This document shows positions 37,667 to 47,470 of a stretch of DNA of 64,000 nucleotides, one piece after another. Both the position numbers and the translations under genes were made by a program. The notes below the pieces were generated by a model that saw only the letters and a program-made list of their open reading frames with translations, made no database searches and was not told where the DNA came from. The stretch's first letter is position 1. Each line of letters opens with the position of its first letter. The DNA is from Rhizobium tropici CIAT 899 (GTDB lineage Bacteria; Pseudomonadota; Alphaproteobacteria; Rhizobiales; Rhizobiaceae): the NCBI RefSeq assembly GCF_000330885.1, contig NC_020059.1:1849001-1913000 (forward strand). The letters are read 5' to 3'.

Positions 37667-38253
37667 CACGCGTCCTCGCCGCCGATCCAGGTCACCGTTT
37701 CCGATAGCTCCGGGCGCGGGCGTTCGACCGGCGGGAAGCTTGTGGAGCCGATATGGATGAAGCCGGCGACCTTCTCGCCAGGCTTTACGCCGAGCAGCGG
37801 ATAGGCGCGTTCGTCGAAGGCGAACCATTCCGTCAGCCAGTTGGAGACCCAGCCATGGGCATTGGCCGCCATTAACAAGTTCAAGCAAAGCGCGCCCGCC
37901 GACATCAACTGCTCCCACTCCGGGATCTTGAAATGCGGCGCCGCCTTGCTGACGACTGCGATGACTACGGGTGCACGAGTGAACCGGGTGCGCTCGACCT
38001 GGATCATTTCCTCCGACAGGTCCGGCTTGGCTTCCAGCGCGAGCTTCAGCAACCCTTCACTGATGCGGGCGCGTTCTCCGCCGCGATAGACGATGAAGCG
38101 CCAGGGCGCGAGCTTGCCATGATCCGGCACGCGCGAGGCCAACCGGAGAATCTCCTCGATTTCAGCCTTGTCCGGACCCGGTTCAGACATTTGAAACGCG
38201 GGAATAGATCGGCGCACCGCGAGATAGTCGACCAGCTTGATATCGGTTTTCAT
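37666..38253 (-). CDS. Nitroreductase-family flavoprotein
   Basis: This 195-residue FMN-dependent NAD(P)H oxidoreductase shows the N-terminal FMN phosphate-binding segment [12 protein letters not shown], the region [18 protein letters not shown], and the C-terminal [17 protein letters not shown] typical of the family. It resembles the YdjA-like subgroup. It is the first gene of a two-gene unit with the flavin reductase. It may reduce nitro compounds, quinones or a dedicated metabolite. Confidence 0.92.
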   Translation of the reverse strand: MKTDIKLVDYLAVRRSIPAFQMSEPGPDKAEIEEILRLASRVPDHGKLAPWRFIVYRGGERARISEGLLKLALEAKPDLSEEMIQVERTRFTRAPVVIAVVSKAAPHFKIPEWEQLMSAGALCLNLLMAANAHGWVSNWLTEWFAFDERAYPLLGVKPGEKVAGFIHIGSTSFPPVERPRPELSETVTWIGGEDA

Positions 38254-38361
38254 TAAGGAACTGCCTTCATTTGGGCTTTATGGGATGTAGGTCTTGAATT
38301 TGCCACCGCATTGGTTTTGAAGTGGCGTGTGTTTTATCGGAAGTCAATCGGTTGGGTATTC

Positions 38362-39477
38362 ATGTCAGGCATTTCATCCGCTCGCCGATTGAGCGCGGCT
38401 TTCGCGATGCTTGTGAGCATGAACACTGCCGTCCCGGCGCAGGATGCCTTTAAGGAATTCAAGCAGCTCGACGGCAGCGCCAAGATGCCGAAGCTCAATG
38501 CTTTCGTGGCACCGAATGGCGAGAATTCGCCTGCGCGCACATTGCGCGACGTTTCCCTCGAAGCCAAGCTCACGCCCCAGAGCGGCCCGCAGCAGCAGGG
38601 CCTTGCCTGGTACGTCTTCAGCCCGATTGCGGGCGCTGATGGCAAACTGCCGCTGGTCGCCAGTTCGCGCGGAGGCTCGGCCTCCTTTCACCTTTTGCCC
38701 GGCGACTATTTCGTCAATGTCTCTTTCGGCCGCGCCGGCGTCACCAAACGGCTGAGCGTGCCTGAAAGCGGCGATACCCAGAAGCAGACGATGGTTCTCG
38801 ATGCTGGTGGCATGGTTCTGAACGCCGTATCCGGACCCGATGTCCGCATCCCTCCGAACGAGCTGAGCTTCTCGATCTATTCGAGCGAAACCAAAGAAGA
38901 CGGCGAACGCGGTCTTGTCATGGACGACGTCAAACCAAACACGCTGGTCGGCCTCAGTGCCGGCACCTATCATGTCGTCTCCGAATATGGCGAGGTCAAT
39001 GCCGTCATCCGCGCCGATATCCAGGTGGAAGCCGGCAAGGTAACGGAAGCGACCATTCAGCACAGGGCGGCGAAGATCACCTTCAAGCTGGTTTCGGATG
39101 CCGGCGGCGAGGCAATCGCCGATACCGCTTGGTCGATCCTGACGGCTGCAGGCGATATCGTCGGGGAGAGCGTCAGCGCGTTTCCGACCATGGTGCTTGC
39201 GGAAGGCCGCTACACGGCCGTCGCCCGCAACAAGAACAAGATCTATCAGCGCGATTTCACGGTCGCCGCCGGCATGAATACGGATGTGGAAGTGTTGATG
39301 AAGCAGCAGCAGCCGCAGGAGGTCGATACCGAGCAATCGGCCCGACAGCTGCCGATCCAGATGCCGCCAATGCGCCAGAGCCAGACACCGCCGGCCACCA
39401 CCAACCAGCAGCCGCTGCCCACCTATGAACAATTGGCGCCGGCCGCTGGCGGCGACGACGGCGATAGCATGGATTGA
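38362..39477 (+). CDS. Exported hypothetical protein with Pro/Gln-rich C-terminus
   Basis: This 371-residue protein has a signal peptide (RRLSAAFAMLVSMNTAVPAQ, about residues 8-27). The body reads as two or three beta-rich modules of about 90 residues (for example LLPGDYFVNVSFGRAGVTKR and LVGLSAGTYHVVSEYGEV, which resemble each other), followed by a low-complexity tail of about 60 residues rich in Gln, Pro and Thr. No catalytic motif is seen. The repeated G-[DT]-Y-x-V pattern suggests carboxypeptidase-regulatory or Ig-like folds in the periplasm. Confidence 0.75.
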   Translation: MSGISSARRLSAAFAMLVSMNTAVPAQDAFKEFKQLDGSAKMPKLNAFVAPNGENSPARTLRDVSLEAKLTPQSGPQQQGLAWYVFSPIAGADGKLPLVASSRGGSASFHLLPGDYFVNVSFGRAGVTKRLSVPESGDTQKQTMVLDAGGMVLNAVSGPDVRIPPNELSFSIYSSETKEDGERGLVMDDVKPNTLVGLSAGTYHVVSEYGEVNAVIRADIQVEAGKVTEATIQHRAAKITFKLVSDAGGEAIADTAWSILTAAGDIVGESVSAFPTMVLAEGRYTAVARNKNKIYQRDFTVAAGMNTDVEVLMKQQQPQEVDTEQSARQLPIQMPPMRQSQTPPATTNQQPLPTYEQLAPAAGGDDGDSMD

Positions 39478-39553
39478 CGACTGCGACGGCGCCATTTGGT
39501 CGCTGGCGCGAACCATCCAGACAGTTGTCATTCGGCGACAAAAGTCTCGCGAT

Positions 39554-40393
39554 TCATTCCGCCCGGCGCCGCAGCAGCTTTCTCGGTGGGGCCATGGAGA
39601 AGACTGCGCCATAGAGCTTCGCCAGCAGATCCTTGCGGTCACTGCCCTCGCTAAGGGCCTCCCAGCTGCGAGGAGCGCCGATATGGGCAGTGATGGTGCT
39701 GCCGGAGAGACGCCGGAATTCGCGGATTAGCAGTGAGATGCGCAGGGTCATCGAAATGCGGCTTGCCAGATGGAACAGCCGGCCGTTCTGCCCCTCGAAA
39801 TAGATGGGAATGACGCTGGCACGGGCCGCCTGAATGAGTTTTGCCGGGAATATTTTCCAGGGCAGATCTTCTGCCCGGCCGAAACCCTTCTTGGCGGTTG
39901 CGACACCGCCGGCTGGAAAGACGATGATCGTCGTGCCTTCCTTGAGCAGGCGAACCGCCTCATGCCGGGTCTTCATGTTGATTGCCATCGCTTCCTTGGT
40001 TTCCTCGAAGGAAACCGGCAGCGAATAATCGTTCATTTCAGGCACTTTCAACAATTCGTTGTTGATGAGGACCTTGAAGGGGCGCCCCAGTTGCTCGGCA
40101 AGCGCCAGCACCGCGATCCCGTCGCCGATGCCGTAGGGGTGATTGGCGACGATGACGATCGGCGCCTCTGGAATCTGGTTCGGCGGCCACTCGCCCTTGA
40201 TGAGCAGGCGCACATCGATGAGATCGAGCATCTTGCCGAAGACCCGCTCGCTCTTGCCGACGATATCGGTGCGCCAGATATCGTAGAGCCGGGCGTAACG
40301 GTCCCGGCCGGAAAGACCTTCGATGGAGCGGATGAACCAGCGCTTGATCCGCGTGTCCCGTTCGTTGGCGTAGGATAATTCTTTGAATTCCAA
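39554..40393 (-). CDS. Lysophospholipid/PlsC-like acyltransferase
   Basis: This 279-residue glycerolipid acyltransferase has the acceptor-site motif IVIVANHPYGIGDGIAVLAL (block I, HPxGxxDG type) and block III IIVFPAGGVATAKKGFG. This variant of the motif is typical of the hemolysin-like/OlsA-related group rather than classical PlsC. It may acylate lysophospholipids or ornithine lipid precursors in the inner membrane. No olsB-type gene is beside it, so the substrate is open. Confidence 0.82.
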   Translation of the reverse strand: MEFKELSYANERDTRIKRWFIRSIEGLSGRDRYARLYDIWRTDIVGKSERVFGKMLDLIDVRLLIKGEWPPNQIPEAPIVIVANHPYGIGDGIAVLALAEQLGRPFKVLINNELLKVPEMNDYSLPVSFEETKEAMAINMKTRHEAVRLLKEGTTIIVFPAGGVATAKKGFGRAEDLPWKIFPAKLIQAARASVIPIYFEGQNGRLFHLASRISMTLRISLLIREFRRLSGSTITAHIGAPRSWEALSEGSDRKDLLAKLYGAVFSMAPPRKLLRRRAE

Positions 40394-40536
40394 GTGCGCG
40401 ACGGGGCTGCCCCGCTCCTATGGTCTCAGTTGCGTCACATGCTGCAGCCACAGCAACGCGTTGATTCATCAACTATATGAAAGCTGTATGTCAGTTCTCT
40501 GACGGCACCCTGAAGGTGCCGCCAGGTATGAGGGCG

Positions 40537-42525
40537 TCAAGCGGCCTTGACGCGCCGTGCTTCGCGCTTGCGCAGAATGTCCGGCGGCGTCGCTTCGAGA
40601 GCAAGCGAGGTGATCGCCTCGTCGAGCGACATCGACGTTTGCGACTGGCTGCCGAGGCGGCGGATGTTGACCGAACGCTCTTCGGCTTCCTTCTTGCCGC
40701 AAACGATGATCACCGGAACCTTCGTCACCGAGTGCTCGCGGATCTTGTAGTTGATCTTCTCGTTGCGGAAGTCGGTCTCGACATCGAGGCCGGCATCGCG
40801 CAGTGCTTCCGCCACCTCTTCGCCATAGGCATCGGCTTCCGAGGTGATGGTGGCGACGACGACCTGCAGCGGCGAGACCCACAGCGGCATGTGGCCTGCG
40901 AAGTTCTCGATCAGGATGCCGAGGAAGCGTTCCATCGAACCGCAGATGGCGCGGTGGATCATGACCGGCTGCGTCTTTTCCGAGTGCTGGTCGATGTAGA
41001 AGGCACCGAAGCGCTCCGGCAGGTTGAAATCGACCTGCGTCGTACCGCACTGCCATTCACGGCCGATGGCATCCTTGAGCGTATATTCGAACTTCGGACC
41101 GTAGAAAGCGCCCTCGCCCGGCAGAATGCCGGTCTTGATGCGCCCTTCGGACTGCGCCTCGATCGTCTTCAGCACGTCCATCATCACGCTTTCGGCGCGG
41201 TCCCAGAGCTGGTCCGAACCGACGCGCTTATCGGGGCGGGTCGAGAGCTTGACGACGATCTCCTTGAAGCCGAAATCCTCATAGACCGAGAGGATGAGAT
41301 CGTTGATCTTCAGGCACTCGGCCGCCATCTGCTCGTCGGTGCAGAAGATGTGCGCATCGTCCTGCGTGAAGCCGCGCACACGCATCAGACCATGCAGCGC
41401 GCCCGAGGGCTCGTAGCGATGGACCGCACCGAATTCCGCAAGGCGGATCGGCAGTTCGCGGTAGGACTTCAAGCCATGCTTGAAGATCTGGATATGGCCC
41501 GGGCAGTTCATCGGCTTCAGCGCGAAGACGCGATCGTCGTCGGTATCGTCGCCGGCGACGGTGACCTTGAACATGTTGTCACGGTACCAGCCCCAGTGAC
41601 CCGAGGTCTCCCAAAGCGACTTGTCGAGCACCTGCGGTGCGTTGACTTCCTGATAGTCGCCCTGCAGCCGCCGGCGCATATAGGACACCAACGTCTGGAA
41701 CATGCGCCAGCCCTTGCCGTGCCAGAAGACGACGCCGGGACCTTCTTCCTGGAAATGGAACAGGTCCATTTCGCGGCCGAGACGGCGGTGATCGCGCTTT
41801 TCGGCCTCGGCAAGAATGTGCAGATAGTTGTCGAGATCCGACTGTTCGGCAAACGCCGTGCCATAGATGCGGGTTAGCATGGGATTGTTGCTGTCCCCAC
41901 GCCAATAGGCGCCGGCGACCTTCATCAGCTTGAAGGCATTGCCGATCTGACCCGTCGAAGCCATGTGCGGACCTCGGCAGAGATCGAACCAGTCACCCTG
42001 GTAATAGATCTTCAGATCCTGACCTTCCGGAATCGCATCGACCAGCTCCACCTTGTAGTTTTCGCCCTTGGCGGCAAAGACTTCCTTTGCCTTCTCGCGC
42101 GACCAGATTTCCTTGGTGAATGGCTTGTTGCGCTGAATGATCTCGCGCATCCGCTTCTCGATCACAGGCAGATCATCGGGAGTAAACGGCTCGTTCTTGG
42201 CGAAATCGTAATAGAAGCCGTTTTCGATGACCGGGCCGATCGTCACCTGCGTTCCCGGCCAAAGCTCCTGTACGGCTTCGGCGAGAACGTGGGCGGTGTC
42301 ATGACGGATCAGTTCCAGCGCACGGTCGTCCGACCGGGTAATGATTTCGATCTTACCATCGGTCACCGGATCGGAAAGGTCGCGCACGGTGCCGTCGATA
42401 GCAATGGCGACAGCCTTCTTGGCCAGCGACTTGGAAATGGATTCGGCGACATCGCGACCGGTCGTGCCGGCAGCGAAGCTGCGCACGGAATCATCGGGAA
42501 ATGTCAGGGAAATGGGTTGGGACAT
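40537..42525 (-). CDS. thrS: Threonyl-tRNA synthetase
   Basis: This 662-residue class II synthetase has an N-terminal TGS domain (residues 1-65), an editing domain with the HxxxH motif in [15 protein letters not shown], a catalytic core and an anticodon-binding domain ([13 protein letters not shown]). Catalytic-core zinc ligands include the Cys of [10 protein letters not shown], and motif 2 is visible around [20 protein letters not shown]. No T-box or operator hairpin is seen upstream. Confidence 0.98.
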   Translation of the reverse strand: MSQPISLTFPDDSVRSFAAGTTGRDVAESISKSLAKKAVAIAIDGTVRDLSDPVTDGKIEIITRSDDRALELIRHDTAHVLAEAVQELWPGTQVTIGPVIENGFYYDFAKNEPFTPDDLPVIEKRMREIIQRNKPFTKEIWSREKAKEVFAAKGENYKVELVDAIPEGQDLKIYYQGDWFDLCRGPHMASTGQIGNAFKLMKVAGAYWRGDSNNPMLTRIYGTAFAEQSDLDNYLHILAEAEKRDHRRLGREMDLFHFQEEGPGVVFWHGKGWRMFQTLVSYMRRRLQGDYQEVNAPQVLDKSLWETSGHWGWYRDNMFKVTVAGDDTDDDRVFALKPMNCPGHIQIFKHGLKSYRELPIRLAEFGAVHRYEPSGALHGLMRVRGFTQDDAHIFCTDEQMAAECLKINDLILSVYEDFGFKEIVVKLSTRPDKRVGSDQLWDRAESVMMDVLKTIEAQSEGRIKTGILPGEGAFYGPKFEYTLKDAIGREWQCGTTQVDFNLPERFGAFYIDQHSEKTQPVMIHRAICGSMERFLGILIENFAGHMPLWVSPLQVVVATITSEADAYGEEVAEALRDAGLDVETDFRNEKINYKIREHSVTKVPVIIVCGKKEAEERSVNIRRLGSQSQTSMSLDEAITSLALEATPPDILRKREARRVKAA

Positions 42526-42653
42526 CGATATGCTCCTTGTCCAGTCCCGCCAACGAATGCGGGTGGTTTTGAAAGATATGGACTAAGTAAATGCGTACCT
42601 AAGTCCGCGCGCCTGATAGCGGTATTTCGTATTCTAGTAAAGGAAAAGCGGCG

Positions 42654-43181
42654 CTAGGCCCGGATCATCTCGGCCAAACCGCGCACGGTGTTCCAGTTTC
42701 GCATCGTTCCGACGCCGAGCCGCTTTGTCGTCAGGGCCGGCAGCATTTTCGACTCGCTGGCTTTGAGGCCGAAATCGATCCAGAGATCGCCGTTGACAAC
42801 GGCCATGCGCTCATCTCGCCTGTATCTCGCGAGCATATCAAGAACGTCCGGTTCGAGCGGCTGTCGCATCACCCGCACGATGACCTCGCTAGCGATCCCG
42901 TCGAGGAAGGGATTGCCCTCGGCAAGTTTCAGCCATGCGTCGGCATCACGCGCGATGATATCGACATGCTTGCCGAAAGCCGCGGCAAAACCCGCTTCGA
43001 GTTGTGCCTCGATCGACGCAATCGGCTGCGGCTCGGCTTCGAAAACGAGATTGCCGGTTGCGACAAGCGTTCGGGCATTGCGAAAGCCCAAACTCTCCGC
43101 CATGGCCTTGAGATCGGCCATAACAACTCTGCGGCCCGAGTCGAGGCCAATGCTGTAGAGCAGCGCGACATAGACCGCCAA
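42654..43181 (-). CDS. DUF1697 family protein
   Basis: This 175-residue protein begins with VALLYSIGLDSGRRVVMADL and contains NARTLVATGNLVFEA, the signature of DUF1697. No enzymatic function is established for the family. It lies 3 nt upstream of yidD in the direction of transcription, which suggests cotranscription by proximity only. Confidence 0.9.
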   Translation of the reverse strand: MAVYVALLYSIGLDSGRRVVMADLKAMAESLGFRNARTLVATGNLVFEAEPQPIASIEAQLEAGFAAAFGKHVDIIARDADAWLKLAEGNPFLDGIASEVIVRVMRQPLEPDVLDMLARYRRDERMAVVNGDLWIDFGLKASESKMLPALTTKRLGVGTMRNWNTVRGLAEMIRA

Positions 43182-43184
43182 CGG

Positions 43185-43628
43185 TCAGGCAGCCTTTTGC
43201 CCAAGGCGGAAATAGCGCCAGGGCGTCCACCAATGATAGCGGCGCTCCAGCTCGCCGGGCACCGGATCGAGCCCACTTGTCCCTCCCGGGCCGCAGCGCG
43301 CCACGCGAAACAGTGTCATCCAGCCTCCGGCCCAAAGCCCATGGCGGGCAACGGACTCATAGCCATATTCCGAGCAGGTCGGGATATGGCGGCAGGAATT
43401 GCCAATGAAGCCGGAAAGCGTCAGCTGATAGAGGCGAATGAGGCCCATGCCGAAAAGCCGGTCGGGTGTTTTACGGAAGGGACCGGAATAGTTGCGGCCA
43501 ACCTGCCGTGCCCCATACCCCCCTCTGTCACTTCGTGACATCTCCCCCACAAGGGGGGAGATCGGCTTGGAGCCGGCCGCAGCTCCGCCTTCATCCTCGT
43601 CATCCTGTACGGAACAGAGATAGCACAT
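43185..43628 (-). CDS. yidD: YidD membrane protein insertion efficiency factor with in-frame repeat insertion
   Basis: This 147-residue protein helps YidC/Oxa1-type insertion of inner-membrane proteins. The conserved core is SCRHIPTCSEYGYESVARHG and LWAGGWMTLFRVARCGP. Rhizobial homologues, as I recall them, carry a Cys-containing N-terminus and RNxSGPFRKTP before the core. Here those two parts are separated by about 20 residues (about 21-40, ISPLVGEMSRSDRGGYG) encoded exactly by a palindromic repeat. The ATG at 43628 keeps both parts; starting at 43448 would drop the conserved segment. The insertion does not break the frame. Confidence 0.9.
   Translation of the reverse strand: MCYLCSVQDDEDEGGAAAGSKPISPLVGEMSRSDRGGYGARQVGRNYSGPFRKTPDRLFGMGLIRLYQLTLSGFIGNSCRHIPTCSEYGYESVARHGLWAGGWMTLFRVARCGPGGTSGLDPVPGELERRYHWWTPWRYFRLGQKAA
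43516..43562 (-). repeat. 47-bp palindromic repeat inside yidD (copy 1)
   Basis: The repeat contains two nested hairpins, GTCAC-TTC-GTGAC and ATCTCCCCC-ACAAG-GGGGGAGAT. It is identical at all 47 positions, by eye, to an inverted copy at 43688-43734. It lies within the yidD reading frame and is translated. Confidence 0.9.
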
Positions 43629-43687
43629 GAGCGGCTACCCCTCGAGACCTAGTGGCAATATCGGAAGGGTGCGGCTTTCTCCCCACA

Positions 43688-43734
43688 ATCTCCCCCCTTG
43701 TGGGGGAGATGTCACGAAGTGACAGAGGGGGGTA
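43688..43734 (+). repeat. 47-bp palindromic repeat, inverted copy 2
   Basis: This is the exact inverted copy of the repeat at 43516-43562, separated from it by 125 bp that include the yidD start codon and upstream region. It lies between yidD and the iscU-like gene. The two copies could pair as a 47-bp stem in DNA or RNA. Confidence 0.9.
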
Positions 43735-43756
43735 CGCGCTCTCGGCACAAAGATAC

Positions 43757-44209
43757 TCACGATACGGCCTCAACAACCTCGGCCCGCGCCGCCTCGACCT
43801 GCCCGATGGCATCCACGACCGCATCGAATGTCAGCATCGTCGAGGCATGACGCGCCTTGTAATCCCTGACGGGCTTCAGGTAACGCATATCCTCAAAACG
43901 GCCCTCCGGCCCCTCGCCGTCAGCCTTGAGCATGGCAAGCATGTCTTCCCTGGCCTTGCGGACTTCTTCCGCCGAAGCACCGACAACATGGCGGGCCATG
44001 ATCGACGACGATGCCTGACCGAGCGCACAGGCCTTGACGTCATGGGCAAAATCGGTCACCACATCGCCGTCCATTTTCAGCCAGATTTTTACGCGAGAAC
44101 CGCACAGTCTGGAATGGGCCTGGGCGCTGGCATCGGCGTCGGAAAGGCTGCCGATGCGGCCGATATTGCCGGCAAACTCCAGGATTTTGCTGTTGTAGAT
44201 GTCGTCCAT
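43757..44209 (-). CDS. IscU/NifU-like iron-sulfur cluster scaffold protein
   Basis: This 150-residue protein has the NifU N-terminal fold: IGRIGSLSDADASAQAHSRL, SRLCGSRVKIWLKMDGD with one ligand Cys, and DVKACALGQASSSIMARHVV with a second. A third conserved Cys position near the C-terminal segment (EGRFEDMRYLKPVRDYKARH) is not Cys here, as in several alphaproteobacterial members of this group. It may assemble or carry Fe-S clusters. The ATG at 44209 is chosen; a GTG one codon upstream is possible. Confidence 0.85.
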   Translation of the reverse strand: MDDIYNSKILEFAGNIGRIGSLSDADASAQAHSRLCGSRVKIWLKMDGDVVTDFAHDVKACALGQASSSIMARHVVGASAEEVRKAREDMLAMLKADGEGPEGRFEDMRYLKPVRDYKARHASTMLTFDAVVDAIGQVEAARAEVVEAVS

Positions 44210-44501
44210 CACAGATTTCGCTCCGATGCACCTGTTTTGCGTTTCAAAACAAAAAACACAGCGTGTCCGTTTAGGACACTTTCACAGGGACAATGCCATA
44301 CTATATGTATGTCGTTCGAAGACCATCGAAATGCAATGGTCTTCTGTAAGTTTGATGGGAAACCGTGCAGGACGGCAGCTTGTTCGCCAGCCAGAACGCC
44401 CCGGAGCCCGCCAAAGGTACACAATCTCCGTACCTCGGGGAATGCCAGTGGCGAGTCCGACAAGATGATATCCGCTTGGCGGATCAGGAGAACCACAGGT
44501 A

Positions 44502-45113
44502 ATGGACGCCATTGTAAAGAACTTTCCGCAATCCGTTGATTCCGAACGCCCGTCGCAGAAGGAAGCCGAAGACGCAGTTCGCGTTCTGCTTCGCTGGGCC
44601 GGCGATGATCCGCTGCGCGAAGGACTACTCGATACGCCTGCGCGTGTCGCCAAGGCGTACCGCGAGCTTTTCGCCGGATACGACATGAATCCCGAAGACG
44701 TGCTCGGCCGAACCTTCGAAGAAGTTTCGGGCTACGACGACATCGTCCTCGTCCGCGATATTCCGTTTTTCTCCCATTGCGAACACCATATGGTGCCGAT
44801 CATCGGCAAGGCGCATGTCGCCTATCTGCCGAATGGCCGCGTGCTTGGCCTCTCCAAGATCGCTCGCGTCGTCGAGATCTTCGGTCGTCGCCTGCAGACG
44901 CAGGAAGCCATGACGGCGCAGATCGCCAATGCCATCGACGATACGCTGCGTCCGCGCGGTGTCGCGGTCATGATCGATGCCGAGCATATGTGCATGGCCA
45001 TGCGCGGCGTGCAGAAGCAGGGGTCCTCGACGCTGACGATGACCTTCACGGGCGCCTTCAAGGCCGATCCGGCTGAGCAGGCCCGCTTCATGTCTTTGGT
45101 CCGAGGTCGCTGA
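44502..45113 (+). CDS. folE: GTP cyclohydrolase I
   Basis: This 203-residue enzyme makes 7,8-dihydroneopterin triphosphate from GTP for folate synthesis. The zinc and active-site residues lie in [20 protein letters not shown] and the later Cys of [15 protein letters not shown]. The segment [19 protein letters not shown] is typical of the type IA enzyme. It precedes hisI by 25 nt on the same strand, so the two are probably cotranscribed. Confidence 0.98.
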   Translation: MDAIVKNFPQSVDSERPSQKEAEDAVRVLLRWAGDDPLREGLLDTPARVAKAYRELFAGYDMNPEDVLGRTFEEVSGYDDIVLVRDIPFFSHCEHHMVPIIGKAHVAYLPNGRVLGLSKIARVVEIFGRRLQTQEAMTAQIANAIDDTLRPRGVAVMIDAEHMCMAMRGVQKQGSSTLTMTFTGAFKADPAEQARFMSLVRGR

Positions 45114-45138
45114 CCGGGCTTCAACGAAAGAGCCGGAG

Positions 45139-45588
45139 ATGAATCTGATTTTCAATGCACCTTCCGAAGATAAATCCGAACTCGAAGATGCCGGCGATTT
45201 CACCCCTCGCTTCGACGACCGCGGCCTGATCACCGCGATCGTGACCGATGCGCAGGATGGCGAGCTGCTGATGGTTGCGCATATGAATGCCGAAGCGCTC
45301 GCCCTGACGATCAAGACAGGCACGGCGCATTATTTTAGCCGTTCACGCGGTAAAATCTGGAAAAAGGGCGAAACCTCCGGAAACCTGCAATCGGTCAAGG
45401 AGATCCGCACGGATTGCGATCAGGATGCAATCTGGCTGAAAGTGGAGGTGGCCGGACATGACGCGACATGCCATACTGGCCGTCGTTCCTGCTTCTACCG
45501 AACGGTCGAGCTTGAAAATGGCAAGCCGGTGCTGAGCGTGACCGACGATCACCTGCATTTCAATCCGGAAGAAGTTTACAAGCAGTAG
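45139..45588 (+). CDS. hisI: Phosphoribosyl-AMP cyclohydrolase
   Basis: This 149-residue enzyme opens the adenine ring of phosphoribosyl-AMP in histidine synthesis. The zinc-binding cysteines lie in [16 protein letters not shown] and [18 protein letters not shown], and [19 protein letters not shown] is the substrate-binding signature. There is no fused HisE domain. It follows folE, an arrangement seen in other rhizobia. Confidence 0.97.
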   Translation: MNLIFNAPSEDKSELEDAGDFTPRFDDRGLITAIVTDAQDGELLMVAHMNAEALALTIKTGTAHYFSRSRGKIWKKGETSGNLQSVKEIRTDCDQDAIWLKVEVAGHDATCHTGRRSCFYRTVELENGKPVLSVTDDHLHFNPEEVYKQ

Positions 45589-45696
45589 ATCTATCGGGGA
45601 TGGTGTTTCAACCAGCCACAACCAGTATACGATTTCGAAACGAAAAAGGGACAGTATTTTAGCCGAGGCACACGGAGCCTTGGAGGAGGCGTTTAA

Positions 45697-46656
45697 ATGC
45701 TGAATTGGGGCTTGAATCGTCATAACGGCGGACAGAACTTGACGGGTTCAGGCCTCTCGCAGGATACCTCCAATCCGCTTCTCCCTCCCTCTCCCCCCAG
45801 GAAAGTCAAAATCGCTCTGGCGCTCGGCGGCGGTGCGGCGCGCGGTTGGGCGCATATCGGCGTTCTGCGCGCGCTCGACGAGGCAGGCATCGAAGTCGGC
45901 ATGATCGCCGGCACATCGATCGGCGCCCTGGTTGGCGGCTGCTATCTTGCAGGTAAGCTCGACGAACTCGAAGCCTTTGCCCGTTCGCTGACTATGCGTC
46001 GCATCGCCAGTCTTCTTGACCTGACCATCGGCGGCAGCGGCCTGTTCGGCGGCATGCGGTTGACCAAGCGCATGCAGGAGCACCTGGAAGGCTTTTCGAT
46101 CGAGGATCTGGACCGCCCCTTTGTCGCTGTCGCATCGGAATTGAATACCGGGCATGAGGTCTGGATTGCCAACGGCTCGCTGATCACGGCGCTGAGGGCT
46201 TCTTATGCCCTGCCCGGCATTTTCGAGCCGGTACGAAGCAATGGCCGTACCTTGGTCGACGGCGCGCTCGTCAATCCCGTTCCGGTTTCGGTATGCCGTT
46301 CATATGAGCAGCCACTCGTGGCGGCGGTCAATCTAAACTATGATCTTTTCGGTCGCTCGGCTGTCGTCAAACACAATGTGGGCCAGCCGAACGGAGATTT
46401 GCTGCGGCGGGATGAGACGCCGCCCATGAAGCTCGGCATGACCGGCGTCATGGTGCAGGCTTTCAATATCATCCAGGACAGGATTGCTCGCGCCCGTCTG
46501 GCCGGAGACCCGCCGGATCTTGCGATGCATCCCCGCCTTAGCGATATCGGTCTGTCGGAATTCCATCGCGCCGGCGAAGCTATTGAACGCGGCTATGAGG
46601 AAGCTTTGACGCGGTTGCCGGAAATCCGCCGTATGCAGGAAACCTACGCGCGCTAG
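45697..46656 (+). CDS. Patatin-like phospholipase family protein
   Basis: This 319-residue protein has the oxyanion motif LALGGGAARGWAHIGVL, the nucleophile elbow GTSIGAL and the catalytic dyad aspartate in LVDGALVNPVPV. It matches the bacterial RssA/patatin group, which hydrolyse acyl esters, though many have unknown substrates. The ATG at 45697 follows a strong GGAGGAGG site. The first 40 residues are polar and may form an extra N-terminal tail. A repeat follows its stop. Confidence 0.92.
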   Translation: MLNWGLNRHNGGQNLTGSGLSQDTSNPLLPPSPPRKVKIALALGGGAARGWAHIGVLRALDEAGIEVGMIAGTSIGALVGGCYLAGKLDELEAFARSLTMRRIASLLDLTIGGSGLFGGMRLTKRMQEHLEGFSIEDLDRPFVAVASELNTGHEVWIANGSLITALRASYALPGIFEPVRSNGRTLVDGALVNPVPVSVCRSYEQPLVAAVNLNYDLFGRSAVVKHNVGQPNGDLLRRDETPPMKLGMTGVMVQAFNIIQDRIARARLAGDPPDLAMHPRLSDIGLSEFHRAGEAIERGYEEALTRLPEIRRMQETYAR

Positions 46657-46657
46657 C

Positions 46658-46702
46658 GCAATTTCAGGAAAAGTGCGTAGCGGTTTTCCGTCCGGAACTG
46701 CG
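46658..46702 (+). repeat. Dispersed 45-bp repeat, copy C
   Basis: This member of the family at 5121, 27211 and 48258 lies 2 nt after the patatin-like stop codon. A hairpin (GAGCGG with CCGCTC) lies about 20-60 nt beyond it, as in copy B. Confidence 0.85.
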
Positions 46703-46870
46703 AGACAATAAAGAGATAGAGCGGCTCAGAGATTCCGTGAAAAATGAACCGCTCCAGCGGGTCATCCGAAATCTGTAATAAAACGAGCCTTGCCCTCGCT
46801 TTCGGCGTGAGACGCTAATCGCTGCAATCGACCCAGTGGGTCGATTGCTTCGGCCGGGCCGCACTTCGCC

Positions 46871-47305
46871 TCACCCGGCGATATAGGCCTTGATCTGTTC
46901 GGCCTCGAGTTCGATCTCACGGATACGCCATTTGACGACGTCGCCGATGGAGATGATGCCGGAAAGCTTGCCTTTCTCCTCGACGGGAACATGACGGAAG
47001 CGGCGCATCGTCATCAGTTCCATCAATTCGTCGGTTGTCGTGTCTTCCTTGCAGCGGTGTACTTTGGCCGTCATCATTGATGCAATCGGCTTGTCGAGGC
47101 ATTCCTGCCCCTGCTTGGCAACGGCATTGACCACGTCCCGCTCGGTGAAGATGCCGGAAATCTTGCCGCCAGGTCCGACAACGACGATAGCGCCGATCCG
47201 ATTCTCGTTCAGAATTTTCGCGGCCTCTGCAACGGTCGTATTGCCGCCCGTCGTCACGACGTCGCGGCCCTTGGCTTCAAGTATGGCCTTTACGGAAACT
47301 GACAT
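46871..47305 (-). CDS. Tandem CBS-domain protein
   Basis: The protein has 144 residues with two CBS motifs: KILNENRIGAIVVVGPGGKI followed by GIFTERDVVNAVAKQG, and MELMTMRRFRHVPVEEKGKL followed by GIISIGDVVKWRI. CBS pairs bind adenosine nucleotides and act as energy or redox sensors on partner proteins. It has no catalytic domain, so it is a stand-alone sensor with an unknown partner. The ATG at 47305 begins the conserved region. Confidence 0.92.
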   Translation of the reverse strand: MSVSVKAILEAKGRDVVTTGGNTTVAEAAKILNENRIGAIVVVGPGGKISGIFTERDVVNAVAKQGQECLDKPIASMMTAKVHRCKEDTTTDELMELMTMRRFRHVPVEEKGKLSGIISIGDVVKWRIREIELEAEQIKAYIAG

Positions 47306-47470
47306 TCGATCCTCCCATCTCGAAAGCATGATGAACACCTGAAGCGTCCGATATGTTCCGAAATTACCCCCGGAGCTCAAACCGGCGCTTTGCCCGTCGG
47401 TCGGTCGATCTCCTCATCCCACGATCGACGGATGCCAATGGTGCGCCTGTGTCAGTAAGAAAGCAACAGC

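Noticed and set aside
40500..40530. Hairpin GGCACC/GGTGCC after thrS considered as a terminator
   Set aside because: The stem is only 6 bp and no T run follows on the minus strand.
40477..41877. Long plus-strand frame antisense to thrS
   Set aside because: thrS is unmistakable on the other strand and the antisense product has no recognisable domain.
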